The notes beneath the pieces were generated by a model, which saw nothing but the letters and a program-made list of their open reading frames with translations, was not told where the DNA came from and made no database searches. Below, in pieces: positions 10,722 to 19,616 of a DNA stretch of 64,000 bases. The translations under genes and the position numbers were made by a program. Source of the stretch: [Phialemoniopsis] sp. UDSM-2020 (Eukaryota; Ascomycota; Sordariomycetes; Thyridiales; Thyridiaceae); the NCBI GenBank assembly GCA_018873225.1, contig JAEILZ010000001.1, positions 5,952,001-6,016,000 on the forward strand. The letters run 5' to 3'. The number at the start of each line of letters is the position of its first letter. Within the stretch, counting starts at the first letter, position 1.

Positions 10722-11933
10722 CTATTTTGGACGACTCCCATCCTGCCGAGCTGCCTTCAGTTGAGCCTCTAACAGCGACACTTTAGCCTCTAACTCCGCC
10801 GTACTCTTACTGAGGTGCTCGCGAGCTTCAACTACCTGGTTGCGCTCCCGGTCAGTTGTCTCCAGCTGAACTTCCAACCATGACTCTCGTGCTGCTGCTT
10901 GTGTCAGCTGCCACTCCAATTGTTTGCATTTCTCGGAAGCCTCTCGAAAAGTCGACTGGGATGAGGCCAGTTGGGTCTCTAGCCAGGCATTTTGTGTTGT
11001 TGCTTGCTGTAGATCCCACTTCAACTTGTCACACTCCACCGTAGCTTGTTGTTGAGCAGACTGAGCCGGCTTTAGTTGGCTCTCAAGCCAGGAACGCTGT
11101 GCCTGTGCCTGCGTCATTGCCCATCTAAACCCGTCTCGCTCTTTGGTCACAGCTTGCAATTCTTTCCTGGCAGCTTGCTTGTCGGTTTGCGCTCGCATGA
11201 GATTGCGCGCGGACACGTCTTGTGCGTGCGCCTTCCTCCTTGACTGGTCTTTTAAATACGAGGCGTAATCAGAGAGCTCGCTTTGAAGCTCAGATATAAC
11301 ATCTCGGTCTCGGGTTGCATCCGCTTGAAGAGATGCGATCGTCGACAAATGCTGGCTAATCTGGCTGTTCTGTGATACGTTTTCTCGATGTAAGATGCTT
11401 GCTTTCGCTGTTTCGGAGCTTGCCAGTTCGTGTAGTCGTTGGATATTCTCGTGCTCTAAGCTTTCCAAACGACGGGCCTCCTCCTCTAGGGTTGAGTTGA
11501 TGCCCTGTAGGCAATAGACATCACCTCTTAGGCGAGCATTTTCAACCTGGAACATGTTTAGTTTTCTGATTTCCATATTGACCTCGTTCAGGCGCGACTC
11601 GATACTGCCAAGACGCTCGCCTCCTGCAGCTGGCATAGCCTTGACTCTGTCAGCCTGTGGGAGCGTACCACTACCCTCGATGGCAGTAATGACGGATCGC
11701 AGTCGGGCGCATTCAACCCTCAGTTCCTTCTGGTGAGCTTCAGTCGCTGCGACGATGTTACCGTAGTCCTGCCTCAGATTCCACAGAAGGCTGCGAATCG
11801 GGCCTTCGGATCCGTGGCCTGTATCGTGTTGGGCATTCTCCCCGTCCAGACCACTCGTGTGGTCGAGAGCTATTTGTAGCTGTGCCACGACAGCTCGGCC
11901 AGTCGACTCGACGTCGACGAGAATATTCTCCAT
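10722..11933 (-). CDS. Coiled-coil protein with three 35-residue tandem repeats
   Basis: The protein is 403 aa if it starts at 11933 (MENILVDVES). An in-frame ATG at 12071 would add 46 residues, but these look like untranslated sequence, so I prefer 11933. Nearly the whole protein is heptad-rich alpha-helix. In the C-terminal third, three consecutive 35-residue units (five heptads each) start with Trp and carry a second invariant block: RSWLESQL, NAWLETQL, ESWLEVQL. No catalytic domain is visible. It lies next to the GTPase gene at 12291-14561 and on the same strand, at the edge of a cluster of GTPase/coiled-coil genes, so a scaffold or partner role is a reasonable guess. Function unknown. 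Confidence 0.75.
   Translation of the reverse strand: MENILVDVESTGRAVVAQLQIALDHTSGLDGENAQHDTGHGSEGPIRSLLWNLRQDYGNIVAATEAHQKELRVECARLRSVITAIEGSGTLPQADRVKAMPAAGGERLGSIESRLNEVNMEIRKLNMFQVENARLRGDVYCLQGINSTLEEEARRLESLEHENIQRLHELASSETAKASILHRENVSQNSQISQHLSTIASLQADATRDRDVISELQSELSDYASYLKDQSRRKAHAQDVSARNLMRAQTDKQAARKELQAVTKERDGFRWAMTQAQAQRSWLESQLKPAQSAQQQATVECDKLKWDLQQATTQNAWLETQLASSQSTFREASEKCKQLEWQLTQAAARESWLEVQLETTDRERNQVVEAREHLSKSTAELEAKVSLLEAQLKAARQDGSRPK
10758..11085 (-). repeat. Three 105-bp coding repeats (35 aa each), approximate bounds
   Basis: These are the DNA copies of the three repeat units of the coiled-coil protein. At protein level the units align without gaps at a period of exactly 35 residues. 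Shared positions are an initial Trp and the block WLExQL at residues 12-17 of each unit. The DNA has diverged, so this is an old internal duplication. Confidence 0.7.
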
Positions 11934-12290
11934 TGATGTGAATGCAAAACGCTCAGCTGGGTAGTGATACCTTGGTGTGAGTGTTGGGTACGTAAAGCTG
12001 AATCTGATGAGCAGGTGAAATTTTCTTGAGGAGCGAGATCTAACCTCCTCGGTGATTCGAGCTTGACGCATTAGTCACAGAGGGAAGACCTTTCAGCAAG
12101 TGAAGCAAAACGAGCTCATATTAATCATGTTCGCAAACAAAGTACATCGACTGTGTGCTTCACGCATAATTAGAGTCCAAGCCCCGGCACCACAATGCTC
12201 GCTAATGTCATTTTTACACTACAGCACCCCTGATCCTTCTGTCTACTCCATGAAATGTGCATTTAACAGACTGTATTACTGTGAAGCAGA

Positions 12291-14561
12291 TTATCGACAG
12301 AGCCGAACCAGCTCCTCCCATCTCGTCGAGTCACACCAGTAAACCTCCTTCAACTGCTGAAATACATCGTCCCACTGATCTGGCCGCGATTCCCGGAGGC
12401 TTTCCTTCAAGGCAGCGAGAACCCCGATATAGTGTTCCTTCTTCGAAATGATCTTTTGTACCAATTCCGCTGCTGCCACAGAAGCCTCCAAGTCAGATAG
12501 CTTGCTCCTGTACGCTTCTTCCATTGATCGGCTCTTCTCAACTAGGGGCTTCAACTTGGTAAGGCCCCGGGTAAGCAGCTCCTGACGCTGTTGGAGCATC
12601 TCGCCCCGGGCATGAAGTGCATCTTCCACCGCTGTTTTTCCATGTTCTGAGTTCGAGGTCATTTGTGCCTCGAATTCTCGAAAGAGCTGCTCTGCATCTT
12701 TGTTCGAGGCCGAGAACGGCGATGCTTCCCAGACTTTGACACCCTTAAGGTCAGCCATAGTGGATGAGATGCGAGCCTCGACGGACTCGAGGCTCTCTTG
12801 CAGTGACTTGATGCACTTCTCCTGCGTATTGATGTTGTCTTTCAGTCTGGCCAGGGCCTTCTCGCTGGTTGCGGCCATGGCCCTGCTGTTTGTCTCTTTG
12901 GTCTGGAAACTGGTCTTGTTGCCGCCCTTGACTTGCGATTCATCAAGAGCCAGACTGGTCGCGAGCTTATCTGACAATTGCAGTCCCTTGCTGTAGCTGA
13001 TAATGCTCGAGCTGGCAAAGTATTGTGCGTTTGTCTTGAGCGTCTCCATGGTGATGAAGTCTTGGGCAAGACACTCTTGCCTGGATTTGAAGGCGCTGCT
13101 TTTGACCGTGAGAGCGTTGATCTCTCGGACGGCCTTCTCTATGTCCGACTCCAGGCCCGAGACGCGGTGCTTGGTTGCCTGATAGTCACTCCACGCTTCG
13201 CCCTCCTCGCTCTTCTTCGCTGTTAGCTCATCTGCCTTTGCCTCCTTCTTCCAACCGAAGAGGGTGACCGAGCCCTGAATCGACGTGTTCCAGCCGTCCC
13301 CAACCAGATCTGCACCGCACGAGCTGGAACCTACCACGTCGCTTTGGCTTGGCCCTCCACTCGACCAGTACGAATCCGAGCAGCGGTCAAGGTCAAATCT
13401 TCGAATGGTGGATTTTCCCGTGACGTAAAAGTAGAGACGGCTGGTGCCGAAGATGTGCGCTCTTTCGTACTTTTGCTGATAGCCAACCTGCACCAGCTCC
13501 TCGGTATCCAGGTCCTGGACTTGCCGGTAAAGAGCGTGCCAGCTGTCGTGCTCGGAACTGGCGCGGGTTTCGAGGTATCTCTTGCTTGAAGCCCATTGGT
13601 CTTTTTGAGAGCGCAGCCTTGCCAGTTCGTTTCTCCACTCGACTTCTTGGGTGTTGAGCGTCACCTTCAACACCTCATCCATGTATTTGTGGGCATCCGA
13701 CTTGGGGTATTTCAATCCTTGGACAAGTTGCGCTCTGCAAGACTTCAGGCTAGCCAGCAGGACCGCAAGACCGAGATGTGAGAAATGCGTTGCAATTGGG
13801 TCGTCCGGGAGATTGTTTATGCAGTGATGCGAAGATTTGCCCGATGTGCCAAAGGTTTTGTCGACCATTGCCGGCCGACCTTGAGCTTTCGCATTGAAAA
13901 GCTTATCCACGTCGACCTTTGTATGGGCAAAGTGGAACGAGGCGTTCAGTTTGGACATGTTGAAGATGTCTAGGTACTCCCGGAACCGCCCCTGAATGGT
14001 CATGCCCAGACTGCTGCCAATGTCCAGCACGAAACAGACGGCGTGGATCCGGCCTAGACTCGCGATGGCGCGGAGGACAGCGAACTTGTGTCTCTCGTCC
14101 ACGACGCGCACCTGTGCACTGTTCGCATTGTGCGCTTGAGACTTTTCTGCCTCCTTGGCATTGTTGGAGTCATCAAGACCGGGCGTGTCAATGATTCTCA
14201 GATGGATGTGCTCTGCCGAGGTCGACGTTGAAGGGGTGAGCTCGTACAGGTCGTCCGGCTCTTCTTTGGTCCAGTCTATCGTGCGCACCTTGCCGGAAGC
14301 GTCCCTCAAGACGTGATTCTTAATGTTGACGCGCACAACAAACTCCTTGGTGTCTTGGGTTGTGGAATTATTGCCGAAATTTCCAATCTTGACGCGATCT
14401 GCCTGGTCCCTGTAGCCCCCGTAGTCGAGAATGGACCGGATTAGGGAGCTTTTGCCGTGTTGTGTACACCCTACCAGTACCACGACCTTTTCCTCCTGTC
14501 CGCATTTGCAGGACTGTGGACTTTTGCCCAATTCAACAGGGGCTTCAGCGTTTGGTGCCAT
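12291..14561 (-). CDS. P-loop GTPase with long coiled-coil tail and beta-rich insert (fungal AIG1/TRAFAC-like)
   Basis: Single-exon gene of 756 aa. The G domain fills the first 290 residues: G1 GCTQHGKS (31-38), G3 DTPGLDDS (about 125-132) and G4 TKVD (214-217), so it is the most canonical of the three GTPases here. Coiled coil follows (about 310-345), then a Tyr/Trp/Ser-rich beta-type segment (about 375-450) ending in LFGWKKEAKADEL, then long coiled coils to the C-terminus. There is no transmembrane segment or signal peptide. The fold fits the septin/AIG1/dynamin-like TRAFAC class, whose members assemble on membranes. The beta segment plus its flanking helices recur in the three neighbouring genes. 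Role unknown; defence, vesicle and heterokaryon functions are all possible. Confidence 0.85.
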   Translation of the reverse strand: MAPNAEAPVELGKSPQSCKCGQEEKVVVLVGCTQHGKSSLIRSILDYGGYRDQADRVKIGNFGNNSTTQDTKEFVVRVNIKNHVLRDASGKVRTIDWTKEEPDDLYELTPSTSTSAEHIHLRIIDTPGLDDSNNAKEAEKSQAHNANSAQVRVVDERHKFAVLRAIASLGRIHAVCFVLDIGSSLGMTIQGRFREYLDIFNMSKLNASFHFAHTKVDVDKLFNAKAQGRPAMVDKTFGTSGKSSHHCINNLPDDPIATHFSHLGLAVLLASLKSCRAQLVQGLKYPKSDAHKYMDEVLKVTLNTQEVEWRNELARLRSQKDQWASSKRYLETRASSEHDSWHALYRQVQDLDTEELVQVGYQQKYERAHIFGTSRLYFYVTGKSTIRRFDLDRCSDSYWSSGGPSQSDVVGSSSCGADLVGDGWNTSIQGSVTLFGWKKEAKADELTAKKSEEGEAWSDYQATKHRVSGLESDIEKAVREINALTVKSSAFKSRQECLAQDFITMETLKTNAQYFASSSIISYSKGLQLSDKLATSLALDESQVKGGNKTSFQTKETNSRAMAATSEKALARLKDNINTQEKCIKSLQESLESVEARISSTMADLKGVKVWEASPFSASNKDAEQLFREFEAQMTSNSEHGKTAVEDALHARGEMLQQRQELLTRGLTKLKPLVEKSRSMEEAYRSKLSDLEASVAAAELVQKIISKKEHYIGVLAALKESLRESRPDQWDDVFQQLKEVYWCDSTRWEELVRLCR

Positions 14562-15384
14562 GTTTACTCAACGAACATGGCAATTCGAGCGTCCGAATCG
14601 GCTCTCGATAATGGGAGAAGGTCACAGCAAGTCCCAATTAATCACATACGAAGTAGGCAATCAAGATCATCACTCACTCCAGGACCCTGTGTCCAAATGT
14701 GGGATGGGAGCCCTCGACGCGGGGGTCAAGCCTTTCCGACAGTCTGGGCTGGTAACCCAACCCCTGTCAGAAGCGTCGGTACTTGTTCAGCTTGTACCGG
14801 CATCTCGTGCGCACCGCACCTCCAGCTTGGACGACACACACCACATGCCTGATTGATAGTCTAGCCCCAGGTTCACGCTATACCGTGATGGACTTGATTT
14901 CAGGCTAGTCGAGGCTCGACGCCGCCACGCTTCCCATTCCAGTAAACGAACCTTCGCCCGGCCAAGCAGAGCCACGGTCGGCAGGCATCGAGCCCTCAAT
15001 AGATTTCAGCTTCATTGCCAACCCTTGTAAGTCCGAGCATTCCGGATATCTGCTAACATGAGGTGATGGTGGCGAAACCAGTCCCAAGGCTGGAGATAAG
15101 GCATGATGTGATTTATTACGCGAAGTGATGGGTGATAGTCGACGTGGTGCTGATGCGTGCGGAACGGCTGAAAGTGCAGGGCAGACTTTGGCATTGTCCT
15201 GGAACTGCCTTCCTGCGCGAAGGCCTCCGCATGTGCGTCTGTGGATGTGAGTGAGATCTTCAAGGAAGATTTGCGGTAGTCCACCACTATTCTTGAAAAC
15301 ATTCAAGTGTAAGATAGTGACCAAAGGCAGTCCCTTTCTGCTTAGTCCTACATCGAGCTCACAACGCCCAAGATCCCGCTACCT
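14562..15384. promoter_or_regulatory. Divergent promoter between two GTPase genes
   Basis: About 820 bp separate the ATGs of the minus-strand GTPase (14561) and the plus-strand GTPase (15385). Two words, TAACCCAACCCC (14753-14764) and GTCGGTACTT (14775-14784), recur in the other divergent promoter of this cluster (19340-19386). No ORF here is convincing. Confidence 0.45.
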
Positions 15385-17086
15385 ATGATGCGTGTGCCCG
15401 ACGCAATAGACGAAGCTCCTCCCCAGTACTCTGATATTCCTGTAGAGATGGATGCCTCTGACAACAGCACACCTGCTCCCGACCAAACCCCAGCCGAAAA
15501 GCCGCTCAACGTCTTGATTCTCGGAGAGACAGCCAATGGAAAAAGCACCTTGATCCGTCAATTGGGTGTCTATGCCGGTAACAGAACCCCTGAGGTGAAG
15601 ATCGGCTATGGTTAGTATCGCCGAGTATCGACGACCTGAGCTTCTCTTTACTGACCATGGAGCAGGCAACGTTTCTTGCACCAAGGAGGTTGGGAGATAC
15701 CCACTTTCAACACCACTCCGCGGATTCTTTCTCCAGGACCACAGTGGCCATGAGGTGAAGAACGTCAAGTATTCCGACCTTGTCGACTTTACCGAAGACG
15801 ACGCCACTGTGGTCGCACACAAGCCAGAGGAGAACGGCAAGCGTTTCAACTTCGAGCTCATCGATACGCCGGGCCTCGATGATTCCGATGGCAACGATAT
15901 GGAGATCATGACGGAGATCATCGCCAAGGTCAGCGAGCTTTCTCATCTGAATGCTGTCATCTACGTTCGGTCCATGAACAAGCCGTTCGGAACCTCGTTT
16001 GTGCGCTTCTACGACTACATTGCCCGATGTATGCCCATGGTCAGCAACGGTCTCATCGTCGTACATTCTGGCTACACCATTGATCGTGTCGACGAGGCCC
16101 TGTCTCGGAAGCGCGACCTGGCAGCCGAGCGTGAGAAGGCCTTCCAAAAGGCGACCAAGGGCAAGATGAGTCTGGCGCACTTCTTCATGGACAATAACCC
16201 GGACGATACCAACCCGTTCGCCATAATGGAATCTCTGAACGGCTGCTTCAAGCTTCTGAAGCTGTTGTCCACACAGTTGCCGCTTGACATTTCCAATCTC
16301 AAACTACTCAAGGCGCCCAACATGATCAACGTAGACACCCACGTCATCCTTGCGCTCGAGCGCCTTGGGGCACGCCTCAAGAAGAAGCTCGACGATGAGC
16401 TAGCAGCGGCCAACAAGTCCAAGAATGCCATCCTGCGCACTAAGCGCGAGATCGCCCGGCTGAAGAGCAAGCAGGAAGAGTACACCGAGGAGCTCAACCG
16501 CCTTGACCGCAGCACAGAGATCATCCTTGGCACCAAGACTGTGGCCGAAGACTACGGCATGAAAGAGCTCCTGTTCGATGGTGCTCTGTGGCTCGACAAG
16601 CGCGACGTCAACTTTGACAGCGACTGCCCCATCACCGACGTCCGCAAGACGGTCGGCAGCGGGTGCAAGTGGCTCAACGAGGACCGGCGCGGCACGACGT
16701 GGCGTGCTACCCTGAAGTCGGGCATCTTCCGCAGCATGGAGGGCACGGCGACGTTCTACACCACGACTCAGCTCAAGCACAGGGGCGAAATCGAGGCGCT
16801 TAGGGCGCGGCTCAGAGATGACAAAGGCACCATCGAGTTCCACGACACGACACTGGCCAGCCTCGGGTCACTCGACGAGCACGACACGGGAACAGTGAAG
16901 CTCGGTGAGGATGTTGACCGTTGCGCGGCGACGGTGGAGAGGATTCAGCGCGACACGTTTGAGGCGAATTTGTGGCCGCTACTTCGTCAATTCTACGTCG
17001 GACATAAGAAGCCGTCCAACTCTGATGTGGTGGAGTTTGTAGAGGTGTATGACCCAAAGACGGCCGAGTTGCTGTATAATATTTGA
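15385..17086 (+). CDS. P-loop GTPase with coiled coil and beta-rich C-terminal module
   Basis: Exons are 15385-15610 and 15666-17086 (intron 55 bp), giving 548 aa. A disordered, acidic N-terminus of about 40 residues precedes the G domain: G1 GETANGKS (47-54) and G3 DTPGLDDS (about 132-139). The expected G4 NKxD/TKxD is replaced: after the strand LIVVH comes SGYTID, so nucleotide specificity may be altered. A long heptad region (about 300-365) follows, then the beta-type segment with several Trp residues (about 385-440), then a second helical region. The domain order matches its two GTPase neighbours, so they are diverged paralogues. It is transcribed divergently from the gene at 12291-14561. 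Cellular role unknown. Confidence 0.85.
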
Positions 17087-17236
17087 TCGAAGATGTCTCG
17101 TAGTTACTCAGGGCGTTTCAATTCACTCTGGTCTCTGATGCGATGCTTGTATGGCTAAACAACGTGTCTCTACTTGATTTTCATTATGGCTAAAAATGAC
17201 TTCTTTAAAGATTGGCTCAACAACTGGAGTCTAGGA

Positions 17237-18919
17237 CTAGGTCAACAAAAGGGCTGCCTTGAGCGGCTTGAGGAGGTCGGGCTTGACCTCTTCCACCAAT
17301 GCATACAAATCTTCGTGGCGAATATCACGCGGTGACTTTCTGTACCTTAGCTTGGACGCCTCGCTATACGCCTGATCGACCGGCGGCGTTGGGTGACCCA
17401 GGATCTGAGACAGGTCGTTGGCTGCCTCGATTTGAAACACCAACCTATCCATGACGGAGTTTTCCTTGGAAGAATTGCTATCCACACTGCCCATCCTTTC
17501 GTCCCACTGCAGCTGGTTCTCGGCCAGGGACGCCTTTTCGCGACGCAACTGCGTATTGAGGATGCTAATGTGACTCCTGTGCTTGACGCGATTCGTAGTA
17601 TGGCTGCGCGCCACGAGGTTAGGCACCTTGCCGGGCGTGCCCTCATACTCGCCTGTCCAGGTGCGCGTGCTCGGGTCGTAGCTCTTGGACACCCAGGTTG
17701 CGCGCGACGAGTTCTCGGCACTCACGTCGAACTCCGAGTACTCGTCCTCCTTGATCGGCAGCGTGTTGCGAATGTGCCGGCGAAAGACCCATTTACCGAA
17801 CAGTGCGAGGACACTGGGGTCGTCCTGCGTCGTGTACGTCTTGATGGTGAACTCTGTGTCGTTGTCGTAGCGGTCGAGGTCCGACTGCAGGCGAGTGATC
17901 GAGTTCTCGAGCTCCTCCTTGCGCTGCACGAGTGTGCTGCGGAACGCGTCGCGGTCGCTGGCGCTGCGGCGCGCAGTCTTGAGCTCGCCGGCCCAGACGT
18001 CGGTGGCGGCCTGCAGGTACAGCTGCAGGCGCTTGTCGACGGCCTGCATGGCCTCGGTCTTGACGAGGCGCATCTGGCTGATGGGCATGGGCTTGGCGCC
18101 CGTCCAGAAGGTGACGATGTCGTGGATCGCGTTGCGCGACAGCAGCTCGTCGTACGCGAGGCGCTCCTTGGGCTTGTTGTCGATGAAGAAGTGCGTCGGC
18201 GCGAGGTCGCCGCCGAAGATCTTGCGGAAGTCTTCGGCGCGGGCGCGCAGGACGCGGGCCCGCGCGCTCTCGCCCGTGCCGAGCAGCTTGTCGCGCAGCA
18301 GGTGCTGGCGCCGCGACGAGAGCGCCGAGATGCTAAAGTGCGTGTTGACGACGGACAGCCCGCCGAACAGGTTGGGCATGCAGCGGTGGTAGTCCTTGAT
18401 GATGCTCTGGAACGAGTAGGAGAAAGACGATTCGGCGTTGTAGACAAGCACGACCGCATTGACTTTGGACTCCCAGGGGGTGGGAGATTTGGCAAGTTGA
18501 TTGAGGGTTGCGAGCACGTCGCTCATATTCTCAAAGTCTTTGCCCTCCGAGTCGTCTAAACCGGGCGTGTCGATGAGCCGGATCTTGACTGTGGGTGCTC
18601 TTGGATGACATGGCTCCAAACGAAACTTGGCCAGTGTCTGCTTGCGCCACCAGGCATTGTTGAGGATCTTTTCCTCGTCGGTGATGTCTGGCACATCATA
18701 CTCCTTGCCCGTGGCGAGGTCCAGCAGGTAGTAGTCTGTCAAAGGTATCTCGAGATCGAAAAAGCTGCAAGCTGTGGTGCACTTGAAGTGGCCATCGCCC
18801 TCTGTGCCGAACGGGACTTTGTTGACAGCGAGCTTGATGAGCCGGTTGATGAACGTCGTTTTGCCATTTTGGGATGGCCCAATTATGAGCACTGTGATCG
18901 GGTCGGAGGGTGTCGCCAT
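17237..18919 (-). CDS. P-loop GTPase with coiled coil and beta-rich C-terminal module
   Basis: Single-exon gene of 560 aa. G1 is GPSQNGKT (14-21) and G3 is DTPGLDDSEG (117-126). As in the plus-strand neighbour, the G4 position (after GGLSVV) reads NTHFS instead of NKxD. Heptads run through about 305-350 (RKEELENSITRLQSDLDRYD). A beta-rich, Trp-containing module covers about 375-440 (RATWVSKSYDPSTRTWTGEY), followed by another helical region. It is convergent with the gene at 15385-17086 (150 bp between stops) and divergent from the GTPase-less relative at 19617. The shared layout GTPase, coil, beta module, coil defines the family in this cluster. Function unknown. Confidence 0.85.
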   Translation of the reverse strand: MATPSDPITVLIIGPSQNGKTTFINRLIKLAVNKVPFGTEGDGHFKCTTACSFFDLEIPLTDYYLLDLATGKEYDVPDITDEEKILNNAWWRKQTLAKFRLEPCHPRAPTVKIRLIDTPGLDDSEGKDFENMSDVLATLNQLAKSPTPWESKVNAVVLVYNAESSFSYSFQSIIKDYHRCMPNLFGGLSVVNTHFSISALSSRRQHLLRDKLLGTGESARARVLRARAEDFRKIFGGDLAPTHFFIDNKPKERLAYDELLSRNAIHDIVTFWTGAKPMPISQMRLVKTEAMQAVDKRLQLYLQAATDVWAGELKTARRSASDRDAFRSTLVQRKEELENSITRLQSDLDRYDNDTEFTIKTYTTQDDPSVLALFGKWVFRRHIRNTLPIKEDEYSEFDVSAENSSRATWVSKSYDPSTRTWTGEYEGTPGKVPNLVARSHTTNRVKHRSHISILNTQLRREKASLAENQLQWDERMGSVDSNSSKENSVMDRLVFQIEAANDLSQILGHPTPPVDQAYSEASKLRYRKSPRDIRHEDLYALVEEVKPDLLKPLKAALLLT

Positions 18920-19616
18920 CGTGATCGACTAGGCCGGTTGATGATTTGTATCTGGTCTAAGTGAATCACAACAATGCTGGGCATCTGCTTGCCGAAAGCT
19001 TCATATCAGCGCAGAAGTGCAATACACACTCCTCGAGATCCTTCGTTACATGCTTCATTCCTCGGACCCGAATTCATGGGCCTCTCCAAGATGGTGTTTC
19101 AGCTCTGCAAGCCACTATATTTCTTGCACAGGTAGTCAACCCCGAGTCGAGGCCAGCTGCCCAGTGCTCTGAAGGCCAGGAATTGGATGGCGACCATGGA
19201 TTACAAAAGATCTTTGGGTCTAGACTCGGCAGTGCTGAAATCCCCTTGGAAGGCTACCCGTCTTGGCATAGTGCCCCAGAGCTGAGTTGTTATCACATCA
19301 CTAGTCTCATGCACCCCGAAGCCACGCGAATCACATGGTGTCGGTACTTCACTTACTTGTAGCATCCATCTCGCTAACCCAACCCCAATTTGATCAAGCT
19401 TTATCCAAGGGTCCTAGCTGAGGCGATCATCCAACATTCCGGTCGCTCCCTTTGTCGACTCAGGAACCTCAGTGGGTAGCATATTCTGCTGTCGTTGATT
19501 TCTTGACAATCCCGCATAGATCTGGTCTGTCGAATGGTGCATTCGAGCAGCGTTCCCCCTTCTTCATTGTGACGTGAATAAGCGATCGACTTTTGGAACA
19601 TCGCTGCATCATTGCC
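18920..19616. promoter_or_regulatory. Divergent promoter between GTPase and GTPase-less genes
   Basis: About 700 bp. It contains GTCGGTACTT (19340-19349) and TAACCCAACCCC (19375-19386), the same two words as in the 14.6-15.4 kb promoter but in the opposite order. I looked for a remnant G domain upstream of 19617 in all frames and saw none. Confidence 0.45.

Noticed and set aside
15012..15302. His-rich 96-codon minus-strand ORF in the divergent GTPase promoter
   Set aside because: No homology pattern; overlapped by other open frames of equal length.
18961..19362. Plus-strand ORF upstream of the GTPase-less gene, considered as a lost G domain
   Set aside because: Contains no P-loop, DTPG or related strand pattern in any frame.
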